A stretch of DNA of 41,445 nucleotides, from assembly GCA_945787715.1 (NCBI GenBank), contig CALZJE010000024.1:1-41445 (forward strand), given 5' to 3'. This document shows, one piece after another, positions 17,386 to 27,493 of the stretch. Positions within the stretch are counted from its first letter, which is position 1, and every line of letters starts with the position of its first letter. The DNA is from an uncultured Ectothiorhodospiraceae bacterium (GTDB taxonomy: Bacteria; Pseudomonadota; Gammaproteobacteria; S012-40). The notes beneath the pieces are model-generated. The model saw only the letters and a list, made by a program, of their open reading frames with translations. It was not told where the DNA came from and did not search any database. A program made the position numbers and the translations under genes.

Positions 17386-18930
17386 TTATACATCTGCTAA
17401 TTGAGGATGCGCTTTATCATCTGAGTGAAACAACTTGTTAAGTGCATTCACATAAGCTTTTGCTGAAGCAACAACAATATCAATATCAGCACCCTGTCCA
17501 TTGACAATTCTACCCGCTTTTTCGAGCCTTACCGTAACCTCTCCTTGCGCATCGGTTCCGCTGGTAATTGCATTTACCGAGTATAGTTGCAACGTTGTTT
17601 GGCTATTGATAATGGACTCAATAGCTTTAAATGTTGCATCAACTGAACCCGCGCCGGATGAGTTGCCATGCTTCTCTTCATTGTTTACAAGAAGTGTGAC
17701 GTTAGCATTTGGTGTCTCACCGGTTTCTGCGCAAACTTTAACAGAGATAAGCTTTGTAAATTCGTTCGTTGCTTCCTGTCGTGCAACTGTTACAAGCGCC
17801 TGTAAGTCATCATCAAAGATTTCATGTTTTTTATCAGCCAAGTCTTTAAAACGAGAAAATGCTTCATTCAGCTCTGAGTCTGTGTCAAACACCGTCCCCA
17901 ACTCTTTCATACGTGTTTTAAATGCATTTCTGCCCGAATGTTTTCCTAAAACCATACGATTTGCGGTCCAGCCAACATCTTCAGCTTTCATAATTTCGTA
18001 GGTTTCGCGATTCTTCAAAACACCGTCTTGATGGATGCCAGACTCGTGGGCAAAGGCATTTGCACCAACGATTGCTTTATTGGGTTGCACTGCAAAACCC
18101 GTAATACCGGAGACTAATCGAGACGTAGATACAATTTGAGTAGTATCGATATTAGTCTCACATGGAAATATATCTTTTCGTGTTTTAACCGCCATTACAA
18201 TTTCTTCTAATGAGGCATTACCCGCACGCTCACCCAATCCATTAATCGTACACTCCACCTGCCGCGCGCCATTCATCACCGCTGAAAGTGAATTTGCAAC
18301 AGCCAAGCCCAAATCATTATGACAATGCACTGAAAATATTGCCTTATCAGAATTTGGAATACGCTGGATCAAATTATGAATCAAACCACCAAATTGTTCG
18401 GGAACGTTATAGCCTACCGTATCGGGGATATTTAGGGTGGTTGCACCCGCATCAATGACTGCTTCTAGAATTCTGCACAAAAAATCCAGCTCTGAACGAC
18501 CGGCATCTTCGGGTGAAAACTCAACATTATCGGTATATTGTCGAGCCCGTTTGACCGCTCTAACGGCCTGCTCAACAACAGCATCAGGCTCCATGCGTAA
18601 TTTTAACTGCATATGAATCGGCGAAGTGGCAATAAAAGTATGTATACGAGCACTGTTAGCATTTTTCAGCGCCTCACCTGCTCGATCAATATCATTATCC
18701 AGCGCTCGAGCCAATCCACACACTGTACTATCTTTTATGGAATTGGCTACAGCTTGCACCGCTTCAAAGTCGCCAACGCTCGCGATGGGAAAACCCGCTT
18801 CGATAACATCGACTCGCATCTTCTCAAGTGACTTGGCAATACGAACTTTCTCTTCTTTTGTCATAGAAGCGCCTGGACTCTGCTCACCATCGCGCAATGT
18901 CGTATCAAAAATAATCAATTTATCGGTCAT
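17386..18930 (-). CDS. leuA: 2-isopropylmalate synthase LeuA
   Basis: Condenses acetyl-CoA with 2-oxoisovalerate, the first committed step of leucine synthesis. [10 protein letters not shown] at residues 11-20 and [15 protein letters not shown] in the middle are the catalytic and metal-binding blocks; [19 protein letters not shown] follows. The C-terminal part after residue ~390 is the allosteric leucine-binding domain. 514 residues, normal for the long LeuA type. AGGTG stands about seven bases before the ATG. leuB, leuC and leuD are not in the window. A leader ORF and promoter lie upstream (see separate entries), pointing to attenuation control. Confidence 0.95.
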   Translation of the reverse strand: MTDKLIIFDTTLRDGEQSPGASMTKEEKVRIAKSLEKMRVDVIEAGFPIASVGDFEAVQAVANSIKDSTVCGLARALDNDIDRAGEALKNANSARIHTFIATSPIHMQLKLRMEPDAVVEQAVRAVKRARQYTDNVEFSPEDAGRSELDFLCRILEAVIDAGATTLNIPDTVGYNVPEQFGGLIHNLIQRIPNSDKAIFSVHCHNDLGLAVANSLSAVMNGARQVECTINGLGERAGNASLEEIVMAVKTRKDIFPCETNIDTTQIVSTSRLVSGITGFAVQPNKAIVGANAFAHESGIHQDGVLKNRETYEIMKAEDVGWTANRMVLGKHSGRNAFKTRMKELGTVFDTDSELNEAFSRFKDLADKKHEIFDDDLQALVTVARQEATNEFTKLISVKVCAETGETPNANVTLLVNNEEKHGNSSGAGSVDATFKAIESIINSQTTLQLYSVNAITSGTDAQGEVTVRLEKAGRIVNGQGADIDIVVASAKAYVNALNKLFHSDDKAHPQLADV

Positions 18931-19006
18931 GATTGCACCTAATTTATAAATTCTGTCATAGTAATTGTAATTGTATTTGACTGTGCTTTAATCTTGTACC
19001 CTGCAC

Positions 19007-19035
19007 AAAAGGGGAGCGTGTTTATTTATACGCCC
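19007..19035 (-). terminator. Attenuator-like hairpin in the leuA leader
   Basis: The arm GGGCGT begins at the last base of the leader stop codon and pairs with ACGCTC (one G-U), followed by CCC and then T4. The stem is short, so this is a modest terminator. Its 5' arm would be covered by a ribosome paused at the stop codon, and I could not resolve a clear mutually exclusive antiterminator. Confidence 0.4.
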
Positions 19036-19139
19036 TAAGGCAGAAGGATGCTGAGCGGGAGAGATAGGCGGAGGCGCACAACAATACCACGATCATATTG
19101 TGCTGTTATCTTTTTGTGTGCAGCCTTAATTAAAGCCAT
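19035..19139 (-). CDS. Candidate leuA leader peptide (34 residues)
   Basis: ATG at 19139, TAG at 19035. The C-terminal half reads IVVRLRLSLPLSILLP: six leucines in the last twelve residues plus Ile and Val. Codons include CTA and several CTC. It sits between a good sigma-70 promoter and leuA, as a classic attenuation leader would. A GAG about four bases before the ATG is only a modest ribosome binding site. The function is inferred from position and composition; no homologue was compared. Confidence 0.6.
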   Translation of the reverse strand: MALIKAAHKKITAQYDRGIVVRLRLSLPLSILLP

Positions 19140-19173
19140 ATTCTCAAATATTTAGGTGGTGGGGTTTAAGTTT

Positions 19174-19202
19174 ATGATAGCTACTTTATCTTTTGTTGCC
19201 AA
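19174..19202 (-). promoter_or_regulatory. Sigma-70 promoter of leuA
   Basis: TTGGCA (19202-19197), 17-base spacer, TATCAT (19179-19174): five of six matches at each box. Transcription would start near 19167, giving a leader of about 235 bases before leuA. Confidence 0.75.
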
Positions 19203-19207
19203 GTATT

Positions 19208-19233
19208 CTATTTGCAAAAGCATCTGCAAATAG
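19208..19233. repeat. Inverted repeat just upstream of the leuA promoter
   Basis: Perfect 9-bp arms CTATTTGCA and TGCAAATAG separated by eight bases, ending a few bases upstream of the -35 box. There is no U-tract on the correct side for a pssA terminator, so a regulator-binding site is more plausible. The identity of any regulator is unknown. Confidence 0.5.
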
Positions 19234-19256
19234 ATCAAAAAAACAACCCAAGCTCA

Positions 19257-20012
19257 TTAATTACTGTCTTGCCTGCGAGCCTCACGGCGCTGTTTAATCC
19301 CCCAAAGCGTAAGAACAAAACCGGAAAGCATATATATAAAAAACGACCCAAATAGAATTTGCGGTGGATCCAGTGAAATAAACACAATAACCATGACCAT
19401 GACCAATACTGAGAAAAAAGGAACCTTTCCTTTTAAATCAATATCTTTAAAACTATAGTAACGAAAGTTACTGACCATAAGAACGCCGGCAGCTAATGTA
19501 ATTATTAACGCTAAAATAGCAAGATCATCTCCCACCGCACCATAATCAGTGGCAATCCAAACAAGCCCCGCAACGACCGCCGCAGCAGCTGGGCTAGGTA
19601 AGCCTTGAAAGAAACGTTTATCGGCGACATCAACTTGGGTGTTAAAGCGAGCTAATCGTAACGCAGCTCCCGCCGTATAAACAAATGCAACTAGCCAACC
19701 CAACTTACCCAACCCAGAAAGCGCCCACAAATACATAATCAACCCCGGAGCCAATCCAAATGAAACCATGTCAGCAAGACTGTCATACTGAACACCGAAT
19801 TCACTCTCGGTATTGGTTAATCGTGCAACACGTCCATCCAAACCATCCAGCACCATGGCAATAAAAATTGCAGCCGCAGCTTGGTCAAAGTGACCCGAAA
19901 TTGCGGAAACAATTGCGTAAAAACCGCTAAATAAACAGCCTGTTGTAAACAGATTGGGCAACAAATAGATTCCGCGTCTTGGTTTTTTCTTCACTTCTGG
20001 GGCATTCATCAT
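19257..20012 (-). CDS. pssA: CDP-diacylglycerol--serine O-phosphatidyltransferase
   Basis: Makes phosphatidylserine from CDP-diacylglycerol and serine in the inner membrane. It is the membrane-bound (Bacillus-type) enzyme with the CDP-alcohol phosphatidyltransferase motif D59-G60-x2-A63-R64-x8-G73-x3-D77-x3-D81, all residues present. Several hydrophobic helices span 251 residues, and GLPSPAAAAV is conserved in this subgroup. It follows the Psd homologue by 13 bases, so both are probably in one transcript. A phosphatidylglycerophosphate or archaetidylserine specificity is less likely. Confidence 0.92.
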   Translation of the reverse strand: MMNAPEVKKKPRRGIYLLPNLFTTGCLFSGFYAIVSAISGHFDQAAAAIFIAMVLDGLDGRVARLTNTESEFGVQYDSLADMVSFGLAPGLIMYLWALSGLGKLGWLVAFVYTAGAALRLARFNTQVDVADKRFFQGLPSPAAAAVVAGLVWIATDYGAVGDDLAILALIITLAAGVLMVSNFRYYSFKDIDLKGKVPFFSVLVMVMVIVFISLDPPQILFGSFFIYMLSGFVLTLWGIKQRREARRQDSN

Positions 20013-20025
20013 GAACTCACTTTGA

Positions 20026-20694
20026 TTAGCTTGCGTTTTCTACAATTAATGTTGGATCACTAATTAAACTTGTACCCTGCTGATGTACAATATGGGCGAT
20101 AATTGATTCACCTGCGCGCACTGCTGAACCTACTTTCAAATTTAGCGTTGAATTTCCAGGAACTAACAGTTCGACTTGAGCTCCGAAAGGTAAAAAACCA
20201 CAGCGTTGTCCCTGACCAATTCTCTCACCGGGCTGAACATAGCAATAAGTGTGTGTTTTACCACTGAGCAATGCTGTCCAAACAACGTTATCACCTTCAT
20301 CTGTTTGAACCCAATTTGAATATTTAGGTGTGCCATTTTCATCACTACACCATTGTTTGAGCATCTTACCTTCGATAGGACTTCTCACTGAATATACACC
20401 AAAAGCCGCCGTCCTTAGAGAGATTAATAGAGAAAATTCTCCACAAAACTCATTCTCTATGCTTGTGATCGACATTATTTGTCCATCGATGGGGCTAACA
20501 ATACCCAGCGGTGATGGAGGGATTTTTCTCGCTGGATCCCGATAAATAAAGAGTAAAACTAACAATGTAAGAGTGAAAATAGCAGTAAAAGCGAGGTGCA
20601 AAAAGAGAATACTTGAAATTAGAACGAGAAAGCTAATGACTACAAAAAGCCAGCCTTCCCTTGCAATAATTGGATGCTTGTTAGAAACGACCAT
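20026..20694 (-). CDS. Phosphatidylserine decarboxylase homologue lacking catalytic His and Ser (putative pseudoenzyme)
   Basis: 222 residues of the small Psd type: an N-terminal membrane hairpin (about 13-50), FIYRDPARKIPP, SPIDGQI with the triad Asp70 retained, then the region that is FNxHVNRAP in active enzymes. Here it is FGVYSVRSP, with Tyr101 in place of His. The self-cleavage site is normally RFGS, whose Ser becomes the pyruvoyl group; here it is PFGA, with Ala172 (codon GCT). Without these residues the protein should neither process itself nor decarboxylate. The reading frame is intact and sits next to pssA. It could have a binding or regulatory role; that is inference. Confidence 0.8.
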   Translation of the reverse strand: MVVSNKHPIIAREGWLFVVISFLVLISSILFLHLAFTAIFTLTLLVLLFIYRDPARKIPPSPLGIVSPIDGQIMSITSIENEFCGEFSLLISLRTAAFGVYSVRSPIEGKMLKQWCSDENGTPKYSNWVQTDEGDNVVWTALLSGKTHTYCYVQPGERIGQGQRCGFLPFGAQVELLVPGNSTLNLKVGSAVRAGESIIAHIVHQQGTSLISDPTLIVENAS

Positions 20695-20721
20695 TGTTTC
20701 AATACGATATAAGAATTAGAA

Positions 20722-20754
20722 TAAAAATGCGGCCCAACTAATAATCAGGCCGCA
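20722..20754 (-). terminator. Intrinsic terminator after ilvC
   Basis: Minus-strand stem TGCGGCC / GGCCGCA (7 bp, perfect) followed by ATTTTTATT. It closes the ilvI-ilvH-ilvC operon, 20 bases past the ilvC stop, and separates it from psd-pssA. Confidence 0.9.
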
Positions 20755-20773
20755 CCCTAAAAACTCAGATCGT

Positions 20774-21793
<1,020 letters not shown>

Positions 21794-21842
21794 TCACCTC
21801 ACTAAAATATATAAAACTAAAAGGAATTCTTTATTTTTTGAT

Positions 21843-22340
21843 TTATAAGTCGAGGCTTCTATCGCCTCGACCAATACCTGATGAGCCAGAGCGGACCACT
21901 TCAATAACACTGCGATCCCCAAGCGCCTCTAAAAAGCCATCGATTTTGTCACCTGTCCCTGTGAGTTCAACCACATACGACTCAGGTGTAACATCTACAA
22001 TATGGCCGCGAAAGATGTCTGCTAATCGCTTTAATTCGTCCCTATCAATCGCATTGTTTGCACGCAATTTCACTAGGGCCAATTCGCGTTCTATATGGCC
22101 TGCCTCTGTCAAATCAATTAATTTCACAACATCAATTAATTTATTCAGTTGCTTTTTGATTTGTTCAATGATCTCTTCAGACCCCGTTGTCACAATTGTC
22201 ATTCTCGATAACGAGGAGTCTTCGGTAGGAGCAACGGTCAACGATTCGATATTATAACCACGAGCGGAAAATAGCCCTGCAACCCGAGATAAAGCACCGG
22301 ACTCATTTTCCATAAGAATAGATATTATATGCCGCGACAT
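21843..22340 (-). CDS. ilvH: Acetolactate synthase small (regulatory) subunit
   Basis: Regulatory subunit that confers valine feedback inhibition on the large subunit. The N-terminal ACT domain reads SILMENESGALSRVAGLFSA (residues 7-26), and GYNIESLTVAPTED follows. 165 residues, the usual size of IlvH. Its ATG overlaps the large-subunit stop by one base (TAATG), so the subunits are coupled in translation. Confidence 0.95.
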   Translation of the reverse strand: MSRHIISILMENESGALSRVAGLFSARGYNIESLTVAPTEDSSLSRMTIVTTGSEEIIEQIKKQLNKLIDVVKLIDLTEAGHIERELALVKLRANNAIDRDELKRLADIFRGHIVDVTPESYVVELTGTGDKIDGFLEALGDRSVIEVVRSGSSGIGRGDRSLDL

Positions 22341-24061
22341 TACGATAACTCCCTATCAGCAGCCATGCGCATTTCGTGATGCGCTTTACCGGCTTCAATC
22401 ATAGGGTAAACATTTTCCTTGCGATCTGTAATAAAATCTAGAAAAACCAAGCGATCTTTTAACGCTAACGCTTCTTTTAATGCCCCTTCGACATCAGATC
22501 GTTTTTCAATTTTCATTCCTACGTGGCCAAATGCTTCTGTCAATTTTTGAAAGTCAGGCAGCGCTTCCATATAACTCATTGAATATCGCTCTTCATATGA
22601 AAACTCTTGCCACTGCCTAACCATACCAAGATAACGATTATTCAAATTGATTATTTTAATGGGTAATCCATATTGTTTGCAGGTCGACATTTCTTGGATG
22701 CACATTTGGATGCTACCTTCTCCGGTAACACAAGCCACCGTTGCATCAGGATAAGCAAGCTGAACACCCATAGCAGAAGGTAAACCAAAGCCCATGGTTC
22801 CGAGGCCACCTGAATTGATCCAACGTCGCGGCTCATCAAACTGAAAATACTGGGCCGCCCACATTTGATGTTGACCAACATCTGACGTCACGTAAGTATC
22901 ACCACTACCGGTTAATTTGCTCAGTGTTTCTATAACAAATTGTGGTTTGATTACATCACTCTGCCTATCATATTCGAGACATTGCTTGCTACGCCACTCA
23001 TCGATCTGCCCCCACCACTTGGTCTTTGCAGATTCATCAGGCTTCACACTACTCTCTTGTAGAAGTTTGATGAGATCTTCCAGTACTAATTTCACGTCAC
23101 CAACTATCGGTACGTCAACTTTTACGTTTTTAGAAATAGACGCTGGATCAATATCGATATGAACAATACGAGCAGTTGGGCAAAATTCCGCCAGTTTACC
23201 TGTGACTCGGTCATCAAATCGAGCACCGATTGCAATGAGAACATCACACTCGTGCATGGCCATATTGGCTTCATAGGTACCATGCATACCCAACATACCC
23301 ACATTTTGTTTATCTGAAGCCGGATATGCACCTAGCCCCATCAAAGTTTGGGTAATGGGATAGCCTAACAAACGAGTAAATGCCCTCAGCTCGGCTGAAG
23401 CATTACTCAATACCACACCACCACCTGAATAAATCATTGGCCGTTTTGCACTCAAAATCATATCAGCTGCGCGCTTGATTTGAATACTGTGGCCTTTGAT
23501 AACAGGATTATATGATCGCATTTCAACCTTTTTAGGGTAGGAATACGGAATTTTCACCATAGGATCTGTTACATCTTTAGGTATATCCACAACCACAGGA
23601 CCTGGACGGCCAGTTGATGCAATATAAAATGCTTTTTTTAATGTATCAGCGAGCTTGTTAATATCTTTAACGAGAAAGTTATGCTTAACGCATGGGCGTG
23701 TAATACCAATAGAATCAACTTCTTGAAACGCATCGCTGCCGATCACAGGGGTCGGAACCTGGCCTGTAATAACGACCATGGGAATAGAATCCATAAAAGC
23801 AGTGGCAATGCCAGTAACAGCATTTGTTGCACCAGGACCGGAGGTGACTAACACTACACCAGGTTTACCTGTAGCACGAGCATAACCATCTGCCGCATGA
23901 GTCGCGGCTTGCTCATGACGGACGAGAATATGTTTCAATTCGTCTTGGCCATATAACGCATCATAGATATGTAAAACAGATCCACCAGGATACCCAAAAA
24001 CGTATTCAACGCCTTCGTCCTTCAAGAACTGTATTAGAATTTCACCACCACTTAGTTCCAC
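22340..24061 (-). CDS. ilvI: Acetolactate synthase large (catalytic) subunit
   Basis: Thiamin-diphosphate enzyme that makes acetolactate or acetohydroxybutyrate. Catalytic Glu50 in LVRHEQAATHAADGYARATG, the FAD-binding middle region, and the ThDP motif beginning GEGSIQMCIQE near residue 449 and ending NNRYLGMVRQW. 573 residues, normal. The start is GTG at 24061: an in-frame TGA lies two codons upstream and GGGG stands ten bases ahead, so there is no ATG alternative. First gene of the ilvIHC operon. The name could also be ilvB; operon structure and IlvH partner favour ilvI. Confidence 0.95.
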   Translation of the reverse strand: MELSGGEILIQFLKDEGVEYVFGYPGGSVLHIYDALYGQDELKHILVRHEQAATHAADGYARATGKPGVVLVTSGPGATNAVTGIATAFMDSIPMVVITGQVPTPVIGSDAFQEVDSIGITRPCVKHNFLVKDINKLADTLKKAFYIASTGRPGPVVVDIPKDVTDPMVKIPYSYPKKVEMRSYNPVIKGHSIQIKRAADMILSAKRPMIYSGGGVVLSNASAELRAFTRLLGYPITQTLMGLGAYPASDKQNVGMLGMHGTYEANMAMHECDVLIAIGARFDDRVTGKLAEFCPTARIVHIDIDPASISKNVKVDVPIVGDVKLVLEDLIKLLQESSVKPDESAKTKWWGQIDEWRSKQCLEYDRQSDVIKPQFVIETLSKLTGSGDTYVTSDVGQHQMWAAQYFQFDEPRRWINSGGLGTMGFGLPSAMGVQLAYPDATVACVTGEGSIQMCIQEMSTCKQYGLPIKIINLNNRYLGMVRQWQEFSYEERYSMSYMEALPDFQKLTEAFGHVGMKIEKRSDVEGALKEALALKDRLVFLDFITDRKENVYPMIEAGKAHHEMRMAADRELS

Positions 24062-24407
24062 ACCAAATCACCCCAAATCTCTTTGACTTTTAAACGCCGG
24101 AAAACCCAACATATTAACGCATTTCATAAACTCAAGCATCTATTTATTTTATAGTAAGGATATGGATTTGAAGAAAAACCTTATTATAAAAATTACCTAA
24201 ACTAGAATCTTGTAGTAAAATAATCGATCAGGGCAATAAGGCTGTGAATTCATCTGATTTATTCCAATTTCTCACCAGATCTCTCATAGTTTAACGCGTA
24301 ACACATCTTTATTTGGGTTGTCTGTTTAACACGATCAATATAATAATGCTCAGGATAAACCAATACCCATTCAAAATAACCTCATAGGATGAGAGCTAAT
24401 TTCAAGA
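24062..24407. other. Divergent promoter region between ilvI and the DUF3579 gene
   Basis: 346 AT-rich bases. A -10-like TATAAA lies about 90 bases upstream of ilvI on the minus strand, without a clear -35 box. A 23-codon minus-strand ORF ends a few bases before the ilvI start but is not rich in branched-chain residues. No terminator or RNA gene was seen. Confidence 0.5.
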
Positions 24408-24698
24408 ATGACAAAAAAGCAAAAAAAATTTCGAACGCTGATTATTCAGGGTTTAACAAAAGATGGTCGAAAATTTAGACCGAGTGATTGGGCTGAACGA
24501 ATGAGCGGCATGCTATCTAGCTTTGGCGATGATCATCGTATTTACTATTCCCCTCAATTACGCCCGGTTAGCATCGGTGGCGTTAAGTGTATAGCTTTGG
24601 ACGAAGAACTTAAAATTAGCCACCCCGGTATATATCAACAAATCATGGATTTCGCAGCGCGCAATAACTTAGAGATTATCGAAGAAGACTCACCCTAG
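24408..24698 (+). CDS. DUF3579 domain protein
   Basis: 96 residues. The pattern IIQGLTKDGRKFRPSDWAER near the start, the YYSPQLRPVSIGGVKCIALD block in the middle and the DFAARNNLEI end match the small DUF3579 family of proteobacteria. Function unknown. No signal peptide or membrane segment. It stands alone, divergent from ilvI and convergent with ybbP. Start ATG at 24408; the upstream ribosome binding site is weak. Confidence 0.8.
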   Translation: MTKKQKKFRTLIIQGLTKDGRKFRPSDWAERMSGMLSSFGDDHRIYYSPQLRPVSIGGVKCIALDEELKISHPGIYQQIMDFAARNNLEIIEEDSP

Positions 24699-24784
24699 GT
24701 AATTTATCTTGTTTTGCGAATAGCTGATCTACATACCTATATCATCACATCGTTGATATATCGTGTCTTCAATCTAATCAATGA

Positions 24785-24907
24785 AACACTTTATCAATTG
24801 GTATTTCAACCTTGGAGGCGTTTAATATACAAATCATCTATAGCGATGAACTGTATTACGATGCAAAATTATTGAATATTACTGATTACGGATGCTCTGT
24901 TAGATAA
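24785..24907 (+). pseudogene. Possible PilZ-domain remnant
   Basis: An open stretch encodes LEAFNIQIIYSDELYYDAK followed by LLNITDYGCSVR and then a stop. It aligns without gaps to the N-terminal part of the intact PilZ protein at 28980 (Phe-Asn-Ile...Tyr-Ser...Asn-Ile-Thr...Gly against Leu-Asn-Val...Tyr-Ser...Asn-Val-Ser...Gly). No start codon with a ribosome binding site and no continuation after the stop were found, so it looks like a decayed fragment. Chance similarity is possible. Confidence 0.35.
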
Positions 24908-24994
24908 AACAACTTTACATCTTAGGGACGTATTTACGATAAGCGTGTTGTGGCGCATAGGGGTGAGTAGTTACAAATTTTTAAGATAAACCTG

Positions 24995-27493
24995 CTAATT
25001 CGTTAGTGATACTTTTTTAAGCGTCACTAACGGCGGTTGACTCAACACTTTTTTACTCCCCCACATCCCCATAACAGAAACACCGACAGCTCCGACAAAC
25101 AAACCATAAAACCACAAACTTACATTAAAACTCGCTGACATTTGTAATACATAATGAGAGATTATGGCCGCAATAATAGTCGCGAAAATCGCGCCGATTA
25201 ACCCAGCAAGAAATCCTAAAAAGAGAAACTCAGATAACAAAGTTTGCAGCATCTGCTTTTTACGCCCTCCAAGTGTGCGAACAATTGCATTCTCTAACAT
25301 TCGCTCATCATGGGTGGACTGAATGCCAGCAAAGAGCACCATAACACCCGCCATCAAGGTAAATAGAAACACATATTCCACCGCCAGACTCACTTGTCGA
25401 ATTATATTTCGAGCGTGGGATAACACAGTAGCCACATCAATTATGGTAATATTGGGGAATTGGCTAACCAAATTATTCAAAAAGCTGTATTGCGACTCAT
25501 CGAGGAAAAAGGGGGACATGTAGGTTGCAGGAAATCCTTCAAGCAAACCCGGTTTTGCCAGCACGTAAAAATTTGCCCGAAAAGAACCCCAGTCTACTTT
25601 TCGAATACTTGCCACTTTGCCATGAAAATATTGATCCGCAACCTTGAAGCGAACAACATCACCTAGCGAAAGATTTAAGTGTTTTGCCACACTCTCTTCG
25701 ATCGAAATATATTCCAAATTAGGATCTTCATCATCCCACCATTTTCCTTCAATAAGTTCGTTTTTCTCAGCTACATGGAGTGCCCAGCTTAAATTAAGCT
25801 CTCGAGACAGCATCTGTTTTGCTTGAGAATCTTCGAAATTATCTGCTGATGCTTTCTGACCATTTATTTCAACAACACGAGCGCGAACCATGGGATAAAA
25901 CTCGGGAAGATCAATATTACTTGCCCTGAAAAGCGATTGAATATCTTGAACCTGATCTGGGTGAATATTTATCACGAATCGATTAGGCGCATCATGAGGA
26001 ATCGATTGCTGCCACTGATTTAATAGATCTCCGCGAATCAAAGTTAAAATCAGTAACGCCATTATCCCTACACCAAACGCGACGATTTGAACTACGCTAG
26101 TCGCAGGCCGACGAACTAAATTTCTCAACCCATAAAACCAGGCATTTCGAAATTTGTTCTTAAACAAACCGATCAGTGTAAGTAATCCAAAACCACATAG
26201 ACCAAGAAGCACTATAGCCAAAAGAGCACCCAAAACCATATAAAGCCCAATTTTCAGATCACCCGCTTGCCATATCATGATTACCACCAAAGCCCCTATA
26301 CCAAAGGCATAAGAAACGACGTTTGAAGTATTCATGTTGCCAAGATCTCTTTTAAGCACTCGCAATGCCGGCACCTTTTTCAAAGCCATCACTGGCGGCA
26401 AGGCAAACCCAACGAGAATAGCAACTCCTGTTACTAACCCAAACACGATAGGTTTAACCCCTGCAGCTGGCAACTCTACACCAGCAATTGATCCTAATAA
26501 TTCTACCAACACTTCATGCGCAAAGTAGCCCACTATCACACCGAGAAGGCTAGCAATAAAACCAAGTATTAATAATTGACATAAATAAAGCCGAGAAATG
26601 AGAGATTGCGTAGCGCCGACACAACGCATAATCGCACAATGATCCAGATGACGTTGGGTAAAACGGCGTGCTGACAATGCTACAGCTACACCAGAAAGCA
26701 TTAGACTGGTTAACGCAGCTAAACCCAAAAATTGTTCTGCCCTCGTAAGTGCTGCCCGAATATCAGGGCGAGCATCTTGAACACCTTGGACAAGAATACC
26801 TTCCTCATCCTTATTATTAACAACATCACGAAATGCTTGCACAGCTTTGTCGTCACCTGCCACAAGTAGCCCATATCGGACGCGACTTCCGGGCTGTATT
26901 AATTGGGTAGCTGCAACATCGTTAACATGCATTATCACTCGCGGAGCAATATTAAAAAAACCGCCAGCTCTGCCAGGCTCTGTTGTGATAATGGCATCAA
27001 TAACAAATTCTTTCATACCTAGCTGAAGCACATCACCAATATTCAATCCCAACGAACTAACAATTGCAGGCTCAACCCAAACTTTGCCGCGTTCTAAAAA
27101 TTTTTCTGCTTTTTGTTCGGGCTTAAACAGTTCATGGGTAATCCCGACATTCCCTCTCAAAGGAAAATTTTCGTCCACCGCATTCAACCACACCATTTGA
27201 TTTTCATCATTCGCCAACACCATGGTAGGGAAAGTTACTTGTCGAACAGTTTTTAAATCGAACTTTTCTGCCTGCGCATAATAGAACTCAGAAAATTCGC
27301 GATCTCCTTTTAATACAACATCAGCGCCAAGCAATTCATTTGCTTGGTGAAGCAAGGCCTGATTTACACGATCGGTAAAAAAGCTCACTGAACTAATTGC
27401 TGCCACAGCAATAATAATTGAAAGAAACAGGACTTGAAGCTCGCCCGAACGCCACTCACGCAATAGTTGCTTGATTGCTAATTTAATTAGCAT
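24995..27493 (-). CDS. ybbP: ABC transporter permease, YbbP type
   Basis: 832-residue permease of the MacB/FtsX class: one N-terminal helix (about 15-35), a large periplasmic region, then groups of helices around residues 260-420 and 460-490 with a second periplasmic domain, and three C-terminal helices. The C-terminal RTLGGRKKQMLQTLLSEFLFLG is the FtsX-type coupling segment. It overlaps the ybbA ATPase gene by 11 bases. Together with TesA it is the conserved E. coli-like tesA/ybbAP locus. Substrate unknown; lipid- or lipoprotein-related export is only a guess. Confidence 0.9.
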   Translation of the reverse strand: MLIKLAIKQLLREWRSGELQVLFLSIIIAVAAISSVSFFTDRVNQALLHQANELLGADVVLKGDREFSEFYYAQAEKFDLKTVRQVTFPTMVLANDENQMVWLNAVDENFPLRGNVGITHELFKPEQKAEKFLERGKVWVEPAIVSSLGLNIGDVLQLGMKEFVIDAIITTEPGRAGGFFNIAPRVIMHVNDVAATQLIQPGSRVRYGLLVAGDDKAVQAFRDVVNNKDEEGILVQGVQDARPDIRAALTRAEQFLGLAALTSLMLSGVAVALSARRFTQRHLDHCAIMRCVGATQSLISRLYLCQLLILGFIASLLGVIVGYFAHEVLVELLGSIAGVELPAAGVKPIVFGLVTGVAILVGFALPPVMALKKVPALRVLKRDLGNMNTSNVVSYAFGIGALVVIMIWQAGDLKIGLYMVLGALLAIVLLGLCGFGLLTLIGLFKNKFRNAWFYGLRNLVRRPATSVVQIVAFGVGIMALLILTLIRGDLLNQWQQSIPHDAPNRFVINIHPDQVQDIQSLFRASNIDLPEFYPMVRARVVEINGQKASADNFEDSQAKQMLSRELNLSWALHVAEKNELIEGKWWDDEDPNLEYISIEESVAKHLNLSLGDVVRFKVADQYFHGKVASIRKVDWGSFRANFYVLAKPGLLEGFPATYMSPFFLDESQYSFLNNLVSQFPNITIIDVATVLSHARNIIRQVSLAVEYVFLFTLMAGVMVLFAGIQSTHDERMLENAIVRTLGGRKKQMLQTLLSEFLFLGFLAGLIGAIFATIIAAIISHYVLQMSASFNVSLWFYGLFVGAVGVSVMGMWGSKKVLSQPPLVTLKKVSLTN

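Larger units (their letters stand above)
18931..19256. other. Gap between pssA and leuA (leader region)
   Basis: 326 bases that hold, in minus-strand order, the inverted repeat, the leuA promoter, the leader ORF, the attenuator-like hairpin and the leuA ribosome binding site. No convincing pssA terminator was found; a T7 tract at about 19237-19243 lacks a good stem. Confidence 0.6.

Noticed and set aside
17501-18001. 166-codon plus-strand ORF
   Set aside because: It is antisense to the strongly conserved leuA and shows no domain or ribosome binding site; it is a shadow frame.
13313-19233. Shared GCAAATAGAT in the lipoprotein leader and upstream of leuA as a common regulatory motif
   Set aside because: A ten-base match within a 41-kb window is expected by chance many times.
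24062-24300. Short minus-strand ORFs upstream of ilvI (for example a 23-codon ORF ending just before the GTG start) as a branched-chain amino acid leader peptide
   Set aside because: They are not rich in Leu, Ile or Val codons, and no terminator hairpin lies between them and ilvI.
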